The notes beneath the pieces were generated by a model. It made no database searches. It saw nothing but the letters and a program-made list of their open reading frames with translations, and was not told the origin of the DNA. Shown in pieces: positions 7,802-15,877 of a stretch of DNA of 64,000 bases; positions within the stretch are counted from its first letter, which is position 1, and every line of letters begins with the position of its first letter. The DNA lies in the NCBI RefSeq assembly GCF_020991365.1, contig NZ_JAJLRA010000009.1, positions 177,718-241,717 on the forward strand. Direction: 5' to 3'. The position numbers and the translations under genes were made by a program. The DNA is from Streptacidiphilus sp. ASG 303 (GTDB lineage: Bacteria; Actinomycetota; Actinomycetes; Streptomycetales; Streptomycetaceae).

Positions 7802-9220
7802 GTGCGGATGCCGCAGCCGAGGACCGCCACCCTGGTGATCACCGGGGCCGGATCCTTCATGGTCCTGCTGGACGTCACGGTCGTGTCGGTCGCCCTGCCG
7901 TCGATCGGCCGCGACCTGCACGCCTCCCTGTCAGGGCTGGCGTGGGTGGTCGACGCCTGCACGCTGCCCTTCGCCGCGACGCTGCTCACCTGCGGCACCC
8001 TGGGCGACCGCGTCGGGCACAGGAGGCTCTTCACGGCGGGCCTCGCCCTCTTCACCGTCGGCTCGGCGCTCTGCGCGGCCGCCCCCTCCGCCGGGTGGCT
8101 GCTCGCCGGACGGGCGGTCCAGGGCGTGGCCGGCGCCGCGGTGTCCCCCAGCGGCCTGGCGCTGATCACCGCCGCGTTCCCCCGGGAGAAGGAGCGCGCC
8201 CGCGCGCTCGGCACCTGGTCGGCCGTCGGCGGCCTCGCCCTGGCGGCCGGACCTCTCCTCGGCGGCCTGCTGATCGAGGCCTCCGGGGACTGGCGGTGGG
8301 TGTTCCGGGTGAACCTGCCGATCGGGGCTGCGGCCGTGCTGGCCGGTACGCGCCTGCTCCCGGCGCACGCGGGACGGCGCCGCGGATCCGTCGACCTCCC
8401 CGGCCAGGTGCTGTCGACCGCGGGTCTCGTCTCGGTGGTGTACGCGCTCGCCGAGGGCGGCGTGCGCGGGTGGACCGACGGCCGGGTGGCGGCCTGCCTG
8501 GGCGCCGGCGCCGTCCTGCTGGCGGCGTTCACCGCCCGGCAGGCGGCAGCCGCCGAACCGATGCTGCCGCTCGGCCTCTTCCGGCGGCGCCTGTTCGGCG
8601 CGGGAGGCGCCGCGACGTTCGCCGTGGGCTTCGCCCTGACCTCGCACGCCTTCTTCATGAGCCAGTACTTCCAGGACGTGCAGCGGACCGGTGCGCTCGG
8701 CAGCGGGCTGCGGAGCCTGCCGACCACCGTCGGCATCTTCGCCGCGGCGCCCCTCGCCGGACGGCTGGCCGCGCGGTACGGCTACCGGGTCCCGGTCACC
8801 GCGGGCACCCTGGCCGCGGGCACCGGCGCCCTGTCCCTGACCGGGATCCGGGACGACACCGGCTACGCCTCACTGTGGTGGCCGCTCGCCCTCGTCGGCG
8901 TCGGCTTCGGCCTCGCGCTGAGCCCGCTGGTGGGGGCCGTCCTCGCCGCGGTCCCCCCGCAGGCGGCGGGTGCGGCGGCCGGGGCGGCCAACGCCGCCCG
9001 CCAGCTCGGCGGCACCGTCGGCGTCGCCGTCCTCTCCGCACTCGCCGCCGGGCGGATCGCGGACGGCAGCGGCCTCACCGCCGCCGTCCGCACGGCCTTC
9101 CTCGTCAACGGCGCCGTCCTGGCCGCCACGGCCGCACTCTCCTGGCCCCTGCTGCAGCACCCGCGAACCGCGCCGGCCGAGACGGCCCACCCCGCCCCGA
9201 AGGAGAACGAACCCGCATGA
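7802..9220 (+). CDS. MFS drug exporter, DHA2 (14-TM) family
   Basis: 472 residues with about 14 hydrophobic spans, the DHA2 layout. Seen: SFMVLLDVTVVSVALPSI in TM1, the loop motif GDRVGHRRLF, motif GRAVQGVAGAAVSPSG, and the antiporter motif C-like GPLLGGLLIEASGDWRWVF. Such proteins expel drugs or secondary metabolites using the proton gradient at the cytoplasmic membrane. GTG 7802 is chosen over GTG 7799 because AAGGAGG at 7789-7795 then sits 6 nt away. Its stop overlaps the next gene by ATGA, so both are probably co-translated and controlled by the divergent PadR regulator. Confidence 0.9.
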   Translation: MRMPQPRTATLVITGAGSFMVLLDVTVVSVALPSIGRDLHASLSGLAWVVDACTLPFAATLLTCGTLGDRVGHRRLFTAGLALFTVGSALCAAAPSAGWLLAGRAVQGVAGAAVSPSGLALITAAFPREKERARALGTWSAVGGLALAAGPLLGGLLIEASGDWRWVFRVNLPIGAAAVLAGTRLLPAHAGRRRGSVDLPGQVLSTAGLVSVVYALAEGGVRGWTDGRVAACLGAGAVLLAAFTARQAAAAEPMLPLGLFRRRLFGAGGAATFAVGFALTSHAFFMSQYFQDVQRTGALGSGLRSLPTTVGIFAAAPLAGRLAARYGYRVPVTAGTLAAGTGALSLTGIRDDTGYASLWWPLALVGVGFGLALSPLVGAVLAAVPPQAAGAAAGAANAARQLGGTVGVAVLSALAAGRIADGSGLTAAVRTAFLVNGAVLAATAALSWPLLQHPRTAPAETAHPAPKENEPA

Positions 9221-9666
9221 ACAGGCTCACCGACGACGACGTCACCCGTGCCCTGGCCGCCGCCCGCGAGGCCGCGGACGGCCTGCCCCACTCCTTCGCC
9301 ACCTGCGTCGTCGACGCCGGCGGCCACGTCCTGGGGCTGCTCCGGGACACGGCTGCGGCCGTCGCCGCCGCCCACAGCGCCGAGAGCAAGGCCCGCACCG
9401 CGGTCCACCTGCTCGCCGACACCGGCGCACTCCCGCCCACCAGCCCGCTGGTCCCCGCCCTCGTCTCCGGACTGCCCCACCCGGTCAACGTCTTCCCCGG
9501 CGGACTGCTGCTGCGCCGCGGCGGGGAGGTCGTCGGCGCGGTCGGCGTCGGGGGCAGCCCCGACGCCGGGGACGACCTCGCGGTCGCCCGGGCCGCCCGC
9601 CGGGCCGTGGAGGACCCGGCCGAACGCCGGGAACGCAGGGCCGGCCATGAGCAGGGGGCCTGCTGA
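9217..9666 (+). CDS. GlcG/HbpS family heme-binding-like protein
   Basis: 149 residues, DUF336/GlcG-HbpS fold. Family pattern seen: an N-terminal helix DDVTRALAAAREAADGL, strand FATCVVDAGGHVLGLLRD, AHSAESKARTAV, PGGLLLRRGGEVVGAVGVGGSPDAGDD and a terminal helix. Family members include heme-binding HbpS of Streptomyces and ring-forming proteins of unclear role. No export signal is visible, so it is probably cytoplasmic. ATG overlaps the exporter stop (ATGA) and has AAGGAGAA upstream, so it shares the PadR-controlled operon. It may bind the compound the exporter removes; that is inference. Confidence 0.85.
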   Translation: MNRLTDDDVTRALAAAREAADGLPHSFATCVVDAGGHVLGLLRDTAAAVAAAHSAESKARTAVHLLADTGALPPTSPLVPALVSGLPHPVNVFPGGLLLRRGGEVVGAVGVGGSPDAGDDLAVARAARRAVEDPAERRERRAGHEQGAC

Positions 9667-10119
9667 CCGCGGCCGACGGGACCGGTCGCGGCCGCCCCGC
9701 CGGCGCCTGGGGGGCCGCGGTCGGGGCCCTGCCCGTCGGATGCGCGGCCCTGCGGGGCCGTGACCGCCCGGCCGGTCAGCCGGGGAGGGCTGCGAGGGCG
9801 GAGGTTCCGGCGTGTCGGACGATCGCGCGGAGGGCATCCGCAGGGAGTGCCGGCGGCGGGAACCGGAGGCAGGTCCGGCCCCTTTTCGGTAGGGCCCGGG
9901 AAGGAGCCCTGCACGGTGCCGTCGGCTCGGGACCGCGCCCTCGGAGGGGGGAGACGGGACGACCGGGCGGCTCCGGAGGCGACGCGGGAAGCCGGCGCAG
10001 TCCTTTCACCGGCTCTCGACGCATGGCAGGATGCCTGCCGCACTGACCGTGCACGGGAACCGCCGACCGGGATCGGCGCAGCCGCCGCAGAGGACGGCTG
10101 CCTGCCGAGGAGGTCGCGC
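9667..10119. other. Intergenic stretch without a recognised gene
   Basis: No frame here has family-like content. A 10-bp inverted repeat (GACCGCGGCC 9665-9674, GGCCGCGGTC 9713-9722) follows the HbpS-like gene and could be a weak terminator. GGCAGGATGCCTGCC near 10024-10038 contains CAGGAT, a possible -10 element for the next small gene. Confidence 0.5.
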
Positions 10120-10323
10120 GTGGACCGGAGCTTCCGCACGAGGGACGATGCCATGGACCTGCTGGACCGCCACCTCGTGCCCGACGGGCATCCCCGTCTG
10201 GCCGCACCGTCCCGCCGCCCGGCGGAGGACGGCCCCGAGGACGGCAGGGGCGACGGGGGCGCAGGCAGAGGCGGGCGGACCGGCGCGCCCACGGGACGCG
10301 GGACCGGGGAGGCCGGGGCGTGA
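10120..10323 (+). CDS. Small protein translationally coupled to GNAT gene
   Basis: 67 residues, starting VDRSFRTRDDAMDLLDRHLVP, so a short amphipathic segment followed by a Gly/Arg-rich disordered tail. It is supported by a strong GAGGAGG ribosome site 7-9 nt before GTG 10120 and by the GTGA overlap of its stop with the acetyltransferase start at 10320. No known family. It may be a real small protein or mainly a coupling leader that opens the ribosome site of the downstream gene. Confidence 0.5.
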   Translation: MDRSFRTRDDAMDLLDRHLVPDGHPRLAAPSRRPAEDGPEDGRGDGGAGRGGRTGAPTGRGTGEAGA

Positions 10324-10850
10324 GCAGGGTCGGGCCCGAGGAGATCCGCACCGGGCGGCTGGTGCTCGTACCGCTGCGCGCCGAGCATGCGGACGAGATG
10401 GCGGGCGTCCTGTCCGACCCCGCCCTGTACGCCTTCACCGGGGGCGCTCCGGCGGCCGTGCCGGAGCTGCGCTCCCGCTACGCGCGCATGATCGCCGGAC
10501 CGTCCGACCCGGCGGTCTCCTGGTGCAACTGGGTGCTCCTGCTCCGGGAGGAGGGGTGCCTCACCGGCACGGTCCAGGCGACCGTCACCGAGGACGGCGG
10601 CGACGGCGCGGGCCGCACGGCCGAGGTCGCCTGGGTGGTGGGCACCCCGTGGCAGGGACGGGGCATCGCCACCGAGGCGGCCCGCGCCCTCGTCGCCCGG
10701 CTCGGGGAGCTGGGGGTCCGGACCGTCGTCGCCCACATCCACCCGGACCACGGGGCGTCGGCCGCCGTCGCCGCGGCGGCGGGCCTCTCCCCCACCGGGC
10801 ACCTGCACGACGGCGAGGTCCGGTGGCGGCTGACGCTGCCGGAGGGGTGA
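10320..10850 (+). CDS. GNAT family N-acetyltransferase (RimJ/RimL-like)
   Basis: 176 residues. The opening EIRTGRLVLVPLRAEHADEM is typical of the RimJ/RimL-type branch, followed by the beta-strand AEVAWVVGTPWQGRGIATEAARALV, which contains the acetyl-CoA pyrophosphate loop (Q/R-x-x-G-x-A form, QGRGIA). The end DGEVRWRLTLP closes the fold. It transfers an acetyl group from acetyl-CoA to an amine of a protein or small molecule; the substrate cannot be read. It starts within the stop of a small upstream gene and is followed by a very strong hairpin. Confidence 0.88.
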   Translation: MSRVGPEEIRTGRLVLVPLRAEHADEMAGVLSDPALYAFTGGAPAAVPELRSRYARMIAGPSDPAVSWCNWVLLLREEGCLTGTVQATVTEDGGDGAGRTAEVAWVVGTPWQGRGIATEAARALVARLGELGVRTVVAHIHPDHGASAAVAAAAGLSPTGHLHDGEVRWRLTLPEG

Positions 10851-11132
10851 CCGTCGGGGGGTGACCGTCCGGGAGCGGCCGGGTCGGGCGGCGGTCCGGG
10901 GCGGGCACGGGCCGGGCGGCGGAGCCGCGATGCCGGATCCGGGGATCGCACGCGTCCGGGAGGAGGCGCCGGGACGGGCTCGACGGACGAGGACGCCGCG
11001 GGCCGCCGGCTCCTGCGCGGCGGCGGGGAGAGGATCCTGCGCGACGGCGGGGAGGGGACGGCGGGGTCCGCGGCGGGAGCAGCGTCCCGCGCCACGGCTC
11101 CCGGGCGGCACAGCAGGGGCGGGCCGCAGGGC

Positions 11133-11179
11133 GGGACCTGCGGCGGACCGGGGAACGCCTCCGGTCCGCCGCAGGTCCC
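11133..11179. terminator. Perfect 19-bp bidirectional terminator
   Basis: Arms 11133-11151 and 11161-11179 are perfectly complementary over 19 bp with loop GGAACGCCT. It lies between the convergent acetyltransferase and TPR genes, only 12 bp from the TPR stop. No U tract, as usual in this genus. The 280 bp between the acetyltransferase and the hairpin hold no recognised gene. Confidence 0.85.
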
Positions 11180-11191
11180 GGGACGGGCGTC

Positions 11192-11551
11192 TCAGGGGGA
11201 GAGCGCGTCGGCCATGCGCAGCCAGGGCCCGGCCTCCCCGGCGCGGCCCTGGCGCTCCAGGGTCCTGCCGAGCATCAGGTGGGCGTAGGACTCCACGGGG
11301 TCGCGGGAGAGGACCTCGCGCAGCTGCTCCTCGGCGCGGCGCAGCTGGGCCGAGTGGTAGTACGCGCGGGCCAGCAGGAGGCGGGGGCCGACCTGCTCGG
11401 GGAACTCCTCCACGACGGCGGCCAGCAGGTGCGCGGCCTCGGTGTAGGCCTTCTCCCCGAAGAGTCCGACGGCGCGCTCCCAGCGCTCCGCCGCGCCCTC
11501 CTCGCGGGCCGGGCCGCCGATGGGGCGGTCCGTGACGGGGGTACGGGTCAT
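11192..11551 (-). CDS. Tetratricopeptide repeat protein
   Basis: 119 residues with about three TPR helices pairs: WERAVGLFGEKAYTEAAHLL, GPRLLLARAYYHSAQLRRAEEQL and ESYAHLMLGRTLERQGRAGEA. TPRs bind partner proteins; no enzyme domain is fused. ATG 11551 follows GGAAGGAAG; an upstream in-frame TTG/ATG extension would run through the operator and is rejected. A perfect palindrome 56 bp upstream suggests repression by a dimeric regulator. Neighbouring SDR reads the same way but is 218 bp upstream, so it is probably its own unit. Confidence 0.85.
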   Translation of the reverse strand: MTRTPVTDRPIGGPAREEGAAERWERAVGLFGEKAYTEAAHLLAAVVEEFPEQVGPRLLLARAYYHSAQLRRAEEQLREVLSRDPVESYAHLMLGRTLERQGRAGEAGPWLRMADALSP

Positions 11552-11606
11552 GGCACTTCCTTCCGACGTCCGGCCTGCGGAGCGGGCCGGAGCCCGCCCC
11601 CACAGA

Positions 11607-11624
11607 TACTTGAGCACTCAAGTA
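11607..11624. promoter_or_regulatory. Palindromic operator upstream of TPR gene
   Basis: TACTTGAGCACTCAAGTA: 8-bp perfect arms around CA, in an otherwise GC-rich stretch. Size and symmetry fit MarR- or TetR-type dimers. It overlaps the expected promoter of the TPR gene. Confidence 0.65.
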
Positions 11625-11769
11625 CCTTCCCGAACGCGCCGCCCTGCCGGTCTGTTCCCGCATCCGGCCGCCGCCCGGAGGCCTGGGCGAGGCGCCCCGG
11701 TGCCCCGGTGGCCCGGCAGGACGGGCCGGACAGGCCGGACAGGCCGGACGGGGCCGACGGGCCGGTCCG

Positions 11770-12618
11770 TCAGGCGAGCCAGCCGGAGGTCATCCCCAGG
11801 ACCCGGCTGCCGTCGAGGTCCGCGAGCTTCGCGCCCACGAAGGCACGGGCCTGGTCCGAGGTCTGCAGGCGCAGCGGCGGAGCGGGGTCGGTCAGGGCGC
11901 CGACCACCGTGGCGGCGGCGTCCTGGGGGGTCTGGGCGGCGGCGAAGGCCGAGGATGCCCGCTCCAGGTAGGAGGCCAGGGCGGAGGCGTAGGGGCCGGC
12001 CGCCGCGACGGCGGCGTCCCGGTCCAGGCCGGCGTTGTCGACGAAGTCGCTGGCGACGGCCCCGGGCTCGACCACGACGACCCGCACGCCGGTGGTCGCG
12101 GCGACGGGCGCGAGCGCCTCCATGAACCCCTCGACGGCGAACTTCGCCGCGCAGTAGGCCTCGTTGAAGGGCTGTCCGACCACGCCGCCGACGCTCGTCA
12201 CGCTGACCACCCGGCCGCCGGACTCCCGCAGGTGGGGCAGGGCGGCGCGGGTGAGGTGGAGCACGCCGAAGAAGTTGACCTCCATCACCGCGCGGACGTC
12301 GTCGACCGTCTCCTGCTCCAGCGTGGCGACATGGCCGGCGCCCGCGTTGTTGACGACCGCGTCCAGCCGGCCGTGGTCGGCCACGACCTCGGCGACGCAC
12401 CGCTCGACGGAGGACGGGTCGGTGACGTCCATACGGCGGACCTCGACCAGGTCCTCCACCTGCGCTCGGCGCACCGCCGTGCGCAGCGCCTCCTCGCGGG
12501 AGGAGCCGCGCAGGGTGGCGACGGTCCGCCATCCGGCGCGGGCGGCGGCCACGGCGGTCTCCAGGCCGATGCCGGAGGACGTGCCGGAGATGATGACGAC
12601 CTTGTCGCCTGCGGTCAT
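11770..12618 (-). CDS. Short-chain dehydrogenase/reductase (classical SDR)
   Basis: 282 residues. NAD(P)-binding motif SGTSSGIGLETA near the N-terminus, NNAGAGH, and the active-site YCAAK are intact, so it should be an active oxidoreductase; the fold ends with a long variable C-terminal part (about 200-282) as in YusZ/oxidoreductase-type SDRs. Basic residues after the first strand suggest NADPH. ATG 12618 follows GAGGAGC. A MerR-type promoter with a 19-bp spacer lies 150 bp upstream. The frame remains open upstream through that promoter, which is not coding. Substrate unknown. Confidence 0.88.
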   Translation of the reverse strand: MTAGDKVVIISGTSSGIGLETAVAAARAGWRTVATLRGSSREEALRTAVRRAQVEDLVEVRRMDVTDPSSVERCVAEVVADHGRLDAVVNNAGAGHVATLEQETVDDVRAVMEVNFFGVLHLTRAALPHLRESGGRVVSVTSVGGVVGQPFNEAYCAAKFAVEGFMEALAPVAATTGVRVVVVEPGAVASDFVDNAGLDRDAAVAAAGPYASALASYLERASSAFAAAQTPQDAAATVVGALTDPAPPLRLQTSDQARAFVGAKLADLDGSRVLGMTSGWLA

Positions 12619-12769
12619 GGGGTGCTCCTCACTGCTGGGTGCTGCTGCCGGGTGCCGCTGCCGGATGTCCGCGGCACGTCCGGACGCGCGGTCGGCCGTG
12701 CGGGCGGACGGGCGGTCCGGACGGGCGGTCCGGACGGAAGCGGCCGGGGCGTCGTGCCCGATGTCCGGA

Positions 12770-12800
12770 ATCCTCCGGCCTGGAGTGCACTCCAGGTCAA
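12770..12800 (-). promoter_or_regulatory. MerR-type promoter of the SDR gene
   Basis: On the minus strand TTGACC (12800-12795) and GAGGAT (12775-12770) are 19 nt apart and the spacer holds the perfect 18-bp palindrome CCTGGAGTGCACTCCAGG (12779-12796). An over-long spacer with a centred dyad is the hallmark of MerR-family activation. No MerR gene is present in the window. The 220 bp beyond it (to 13021) hold nothing I recognise. Confidence 0.65.
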
Positions 12801-13021
12801 GCGGCTCCCCCGCGGCGCGTCCGCCGGGTGCGGCGGTTCCAGTCAAGCGGCGCGCGGGGTCGTGCGCACGTCCGGGCGGCCGTCGGGGCGGGCCCCCGGC
12901 CCGGTCTCAGTCCGGCCCTGTCCGATCTGGTCCGGGTCGGCACGGCGGGCCGGGACCGAGCCCGGCCCGGCACGGCGTGGCGCCGGGCGGCACGGCACCG
13001 CCGCACCGGCCGCGCCCCGGT

Positions 13022-13486
13022 TCAGACCAGGGGCAGGCGCACGCGGACGCGCTTGCCGCCCGCGGCGAGGTCGGCCTCGACGGACCGGCACAGGGCCGCG
13101 ACGATCTCCAGGCCGTGCCCGCCGACACGGGCGGCGTCGGGCACCCGGGGCACGGGCAGGGAGACCTCGGTGTCCCACACGGTCACCTCCAGCGCCCCGC
13201 CGGTCAGTTCCAGGTCCAGCAGGCAGGGACCGGGGGCGTACCTGACGACGTTGGCGACCAGTTCCCCGACGACGAGCTGCAGCGCGTCGCGGGTGCGGTC
13301 GGCGAAGGTCCGGCCGGTCGCGGCGGCGGCGCGCGCGAGGAAGTCGGCCGCGAACGCGCGGGCCGCGAGGGCGGTGCCGGGGGCGCCGTCGAACGTCGCC
13401 TCCCGGCGCAGCGCCGCAGGTCCGCCGGATGCCCGCCCGGGAGCGGCCCCGGGGGCGGCCCCGTCGTGGGGCAGGGTCTGCGCCAT
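13022..13486 (-). CDS. ATP-binding protein, RsbW-like anti-sigma/GHKL kinase
   Basis: 154 residues of the HATPase_c_2 type, abundant in Streptomyces. N box LVVGELVANVVRYA, G1-like VWDTEVSLPVPRVPDAARVGGHGLEIV with GGHG as ATP lid, and a last strand KRVRVRLPLV. Such kinases phosphorylate STAS anti-anti-sigma factors and may bind a sigma factor, in the cytoplasm. ATG 13486 follows AGGGGGA. It is a single gene, divergent from a small ORF/SDR pair; STAS partners are encoded 35-40 kb away in this window but pairing cannot be read. Confidence 0.85.
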   Translation of the reverse strand: MAQTLPHDGAAPGAAPGRASGGPAALRREATFDGAPGTALAARAFAADFLARAAAATGRTFADRTRDALQLVVGELVANVVRYAPGPCLLDLELTGGALEVTVWDTEVSLPVPRVPDAARVGGHGLEIVAALCRSVEADLAAGGKRVRVRLPLV

Positions 13487-13721
13487 CGCACGGTCCCCCT
13501 TCTGCCGGCTGTCCGCCGACCGGAGAGCAGGACGCCTCCCGGACGCGGTTGGTTCGCTCCCGACCGGTACGGGCGGCGGCAGCGGGCCTCGGCGACGCGC
13601 ACCGGAGCCGCCGGGGGACGGCGCGCACGCGGGCGCGCAGGTCCCGTACCGGCGCGCCGGACGCCGCCCCGCGCGGGCGTGCGGCCCCTGCGCCACGGAT
13701 GCCCCCGACCCGGGTCGGGCG

Positions 13722-13727
13722 TAGGTT
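13722..13727 (+). promoter_or_regulatory. -10 element TAGGTT for leaderless start
   Basis: TAGGTT ends 6 nt before GTG 13734, with no ribosome site, so transcription probably starts at the start codon. Confidence 0.5.
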
Positions 13728-13733
13728 GGCGGC

Positions 13734-13973
13734 GTGGCGTCGCGCCTGCGGCCCCGGCGCGGTCCGACACGGTCCGGCGCGGGCGCGGGTCCGGGCGCGG
13801 GCACGGGTGCGGGCACGGGTGCGGGCGCGGCTGGAGGCCGGGCCCGGACGGCGGAGCGGGGACGGCGGAGCGGGAGCGGCGAGGACGGAGGCGGGCACAT
13901 GGACGGTTCCGGGGCGGTGCGGACGGACGGCGGTACCGCGGCGGACGCACCCGGACGCGGAGGCCGGGCGTGA
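13734..13973 (+). CDS. Low-complexity 79-residue ORF coupled to SDR
   Basis: 79 residues, Gly/Ala/Arg-rich with a run of alternating Gly-Ala-Gly-Thr; no family and no membrane span. Evidence for reality is positional: TAGGTT six bases before the GTG and a GTGA overlap of its stop with the SDR start at 13970. It may be a disordered small protein or a translated leader. An alternative is that transcription starts here but only the SDR is functional. Confidence 0.4.
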   Translation: MASRLRPRRGPTRSGAGAGPGAGTGAGTGAGAAGGRARTAERGRRSGSGEDGGGHMDGSGAVRTDGGTAADAPGRGGRA

Positions 13974-14659
13974 GGCCCGGCGAGGGCAGCATCGCCCTGG
14001 TCACCGGGGGCGCCCGGGGCCTGGGCGTGGAGGTCTGCCGGCAGCTGGCCCGCGCCGGCCTCACCGTGTGGCTGACCGCCCGGGACGGGGAGCGGGCGGC
14101 GGACGCCGCAGCGGCGCTGTCCGGCGACGGGGACGTGCGCCCGGCGCTGCTGGACGTGGCCGACCCCGGCGGGGCCGCCCGGCTCGCGGACCGGATGCCC
14201 CGGCTGGACGTCCTGGTCAACAACGCCGCGATCGACTACGACACCGACCAGCAGGCGCTGACGGCCGACCTCGACCGGGTGGAGCGCGCCCTCGGGACGA
14301 ACCTCTTCGGCGCGTGGCGCACGGCCCAGGCGTTCGCCCCGCACCTGCGGAGCAGCCCCCACGGCCGACTGGTCAACGTCTCCAGCGAGGGCGGCTCGGT
14401 CGCCTCGTCGGCCGGCGGCCTGCCCGCCTACCACCTCTCCAAGCTGGCACTCAACGGCCTGACCCGGATGCTCGCCGCGGAGCTGCGCGCGGACGACGTG
14501 CTGGTCAACGCCGTCTGCCCCGGCTGGACCGCCACCGACATGGGCGGCGGCGGCCGCCCCGTCCCCGAGGGCGCCCGCAGCGTCACCTGGGCGTGCCTGC
14601 TCGACGACGGCGGGCCCACCGGCGGCTTCTTCCGGGACGGCAGGCCGCTGCCCTGGTGA
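13970..14659 (+). CDS. Short-chain dehydrogenase/reductase
   Basis: 229 residues, the compact single-domain SDR size. Cofactor motif TGGARGLGVEVC, NNAAIDY (NNAG variant), Ser in NVSSEGG, active-site YHLSK, and VNAVCPGWTATDMGG after it. This matches the plant carbonyl-reductase-like branch; NADPH is likely from the TARDGERA loop. GTG 13970 has GGAGG 6-7 nt upstream and overlaps the stop of the preceding ORF. A short hairpin (arms 14660-14667 and 14681-14688) directly follows the stop and may end the transcript. Confidence 0.88.
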   Translation: MRPGEGSIALVTGGARGLGVEVCRQLARAGLTVWLTARDGERAADAAAALSGDGDVRPALLDVADPGGAARLADRMPRLDVLVNNAAIDYDTDQQALTADLDRVERALGTNLFGAWRTAQAFAPHLRSSPHGRLVNVSSEGGSVASSAGGLPAYHLSKLALNGLTRMLAAELRADDVLVNAVCPGWTATDMGGGGRPVPEGARSVTWACLLDDGGPTGGFFRDGRPLPW

Positions 14660-14688
14660 CCGCGGCCCCGTCCGCACACCGGCCGCGG
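14660..14688 (+). terminator. Hairpin after SDR gene
   Basis: CCGCGGCC at 14660-14667 pairs with GGCCGCGG at 14681-14688 across a 13-nt loop, immediately after the SDR stop. Confidence 0.4.
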
Positions 14689-14916
14689 CCTCCGCCCGGG
14701 AGGACCGGCGCGGGCACGGCCGGGTCCCCCGCACGCACGGCCGGGTCCCCACGCACGCACCTCCGCACCGTGCGCGGCGCCTCCCGTGCCGCCGGCGGCG
14801 GGCGGCGGGCGGCAGGCGGCCGCCCTCCCCGGCCGGTACCGGACCTCGTCCGGCGCCTCCCCGGAGGCGGCCCGGTCGGCGGCGGCCCGCTGCGGGCCCG
14901 ACCCGCGGGCCCCGGA

Positions 14917-14922
14917 TAGGTT
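14917..14922 (+). promoter_or_regulatory. -10 element TAGGTT for leaderless start
   Basis: TAGGTT ends 7 nt before GTG 14930 of the carbon-nitrogen hydrolase; there is no ribosome site between them. The hexamer and flank (TAGGTTGGC) are shared with the element at 13722. Confidence 0.5.
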
Positions 14923-14929
14923 GGCCGCC

Positions 14930-15787
14930 GTGGAACCCCCCTTCGCGCTGCCGTCCGCCCCGCTCACCGTGGCTGCGGGCCAGGCGTCCTGCACGCCGCT
15001 GGACCTCCCCGCCAACGTCGCCGCCGCGGCGGACCTGGTGCGCCGGGCCGCCGACCGGGGCGCGTCCCTGCTGGTGCTGCCGGAGCTCTTCCTCACGGGC
15101 TACGAGCCGCGCCTGATCGCGGCCGGCCCGGCCGCCTGCACCACGGACCCCGCCGACCCCCGGCTCGACCCGCTGGCCGCCGTCTGCGCGGGGACGGGCA
15201 CCGCGGTGGCGGTCGGCGCCCCCGTGCGGGACCCGGGGACCGGAGCACTGCGGATCGCGGTCCTCGTGGCCGGGCGGGACGGGCGGTTCACGGTGGGGTA
15301 CTGCAAGCAGCACGTCACACCGGCGGAGCGCGCCGCCGGGTTCGGCGCGGGCGGCGGGGGCGGCACGGTCGAGCTCCACGGCTGGCGGATCGGGCTCGGC
15401 GTCTGCTGGGACTCCGCCTTCCCGGAGCACGCCCGGGCCGCCGCCCTCGACGGCTGCCACGCCTATGCGGTGGGCGCGATGTTCGGCCGGGGCGGGGGCG
15501 TGCACCAGCGCGCCACGGTCATGCCCGCACGGGCGCTCGACAACACCTGCTACGCGGTGCTCGCCAACCACAGCGGGCCGGGCGGGGGCTACCACGGCTG
15601 CGGCGGCAGCGCCGTGTGGGACCCGCGCGGCGCACTCCTCGCCGACGCCGGCACGGACGGCCCCGGGCTGGCCGTCGCCGTCCTGGAGCCGGAGGTCCTG
15701 GCCCGGGTCCGCGCGGAGGAGCCGGTCCTGGCTGACCCCTCGCTGCGGGCGCCGCAGCACCCGCGCGGGAGCGTCCGGCTGCGCTGA
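14930..15787 (+). CDS. Carbon-nitrogen hydrolase (nitrilase superfamily)
   Basis: 285 residues with the complete Glu-Lys-Cys triad: E52 in VLPELFLTGY, K126 in GYCKQHV and C159 in GVCWDSAFPE. This superfamily hydrolyses amides or nitriles through a Cys thioester; the layout matches the aliphatic amidase/N-carbamoyl hydrolase-like branches, but the substrate cannot be named. No signal peptide; cytoplasmic. GTG 14930 is taken as a leaderless start. The C-terminal part ends with a conserved-looking RVRAEEPVLADPSL segment. The next gene reads the same way 90 bp on but has its own ribosome site. Confidence 0.88.
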   Translation: MEPPFALPSAPLTVAAGQASCTPLDLPANVAAAADLVRRAADRGASLLVLPELFLTGYEPRLIAAGPAACTTDPADPRLDPLAAVCAGTGTAVAVGAPVRDPGTGALRIAVLVAGRDGRFTVGYCKQHVTPAERAAGFGAGGGGGTVELHGWRIGLGVCWDSAFPEHARAAALDGCHAYAVGAMFGRGGGVHQRATVMPARALDNTCYAVLANHSGPGGGYHGCGGSAVWDPRGALLADAGTDGPGLAVAVLEPEVLARVRAEEPVLADPSLRAPQHPRGSVRLR

Positions 15788-15877
15788 CGGCCCCGCTGCG
15801 ATGCCGGAATGACCGGTTGTCAGTGGCGGCGCCTAGCGTGGAGGGCGTCATCGACCACCCGCAGCGAGGACCGCACC

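Noticed and set aside
15817..15839. Promoter TTGTCA / TAGCGT before the DUF4241 gene
   Set aside because: Spacer is only 11 nt, too short for a normal promoter.
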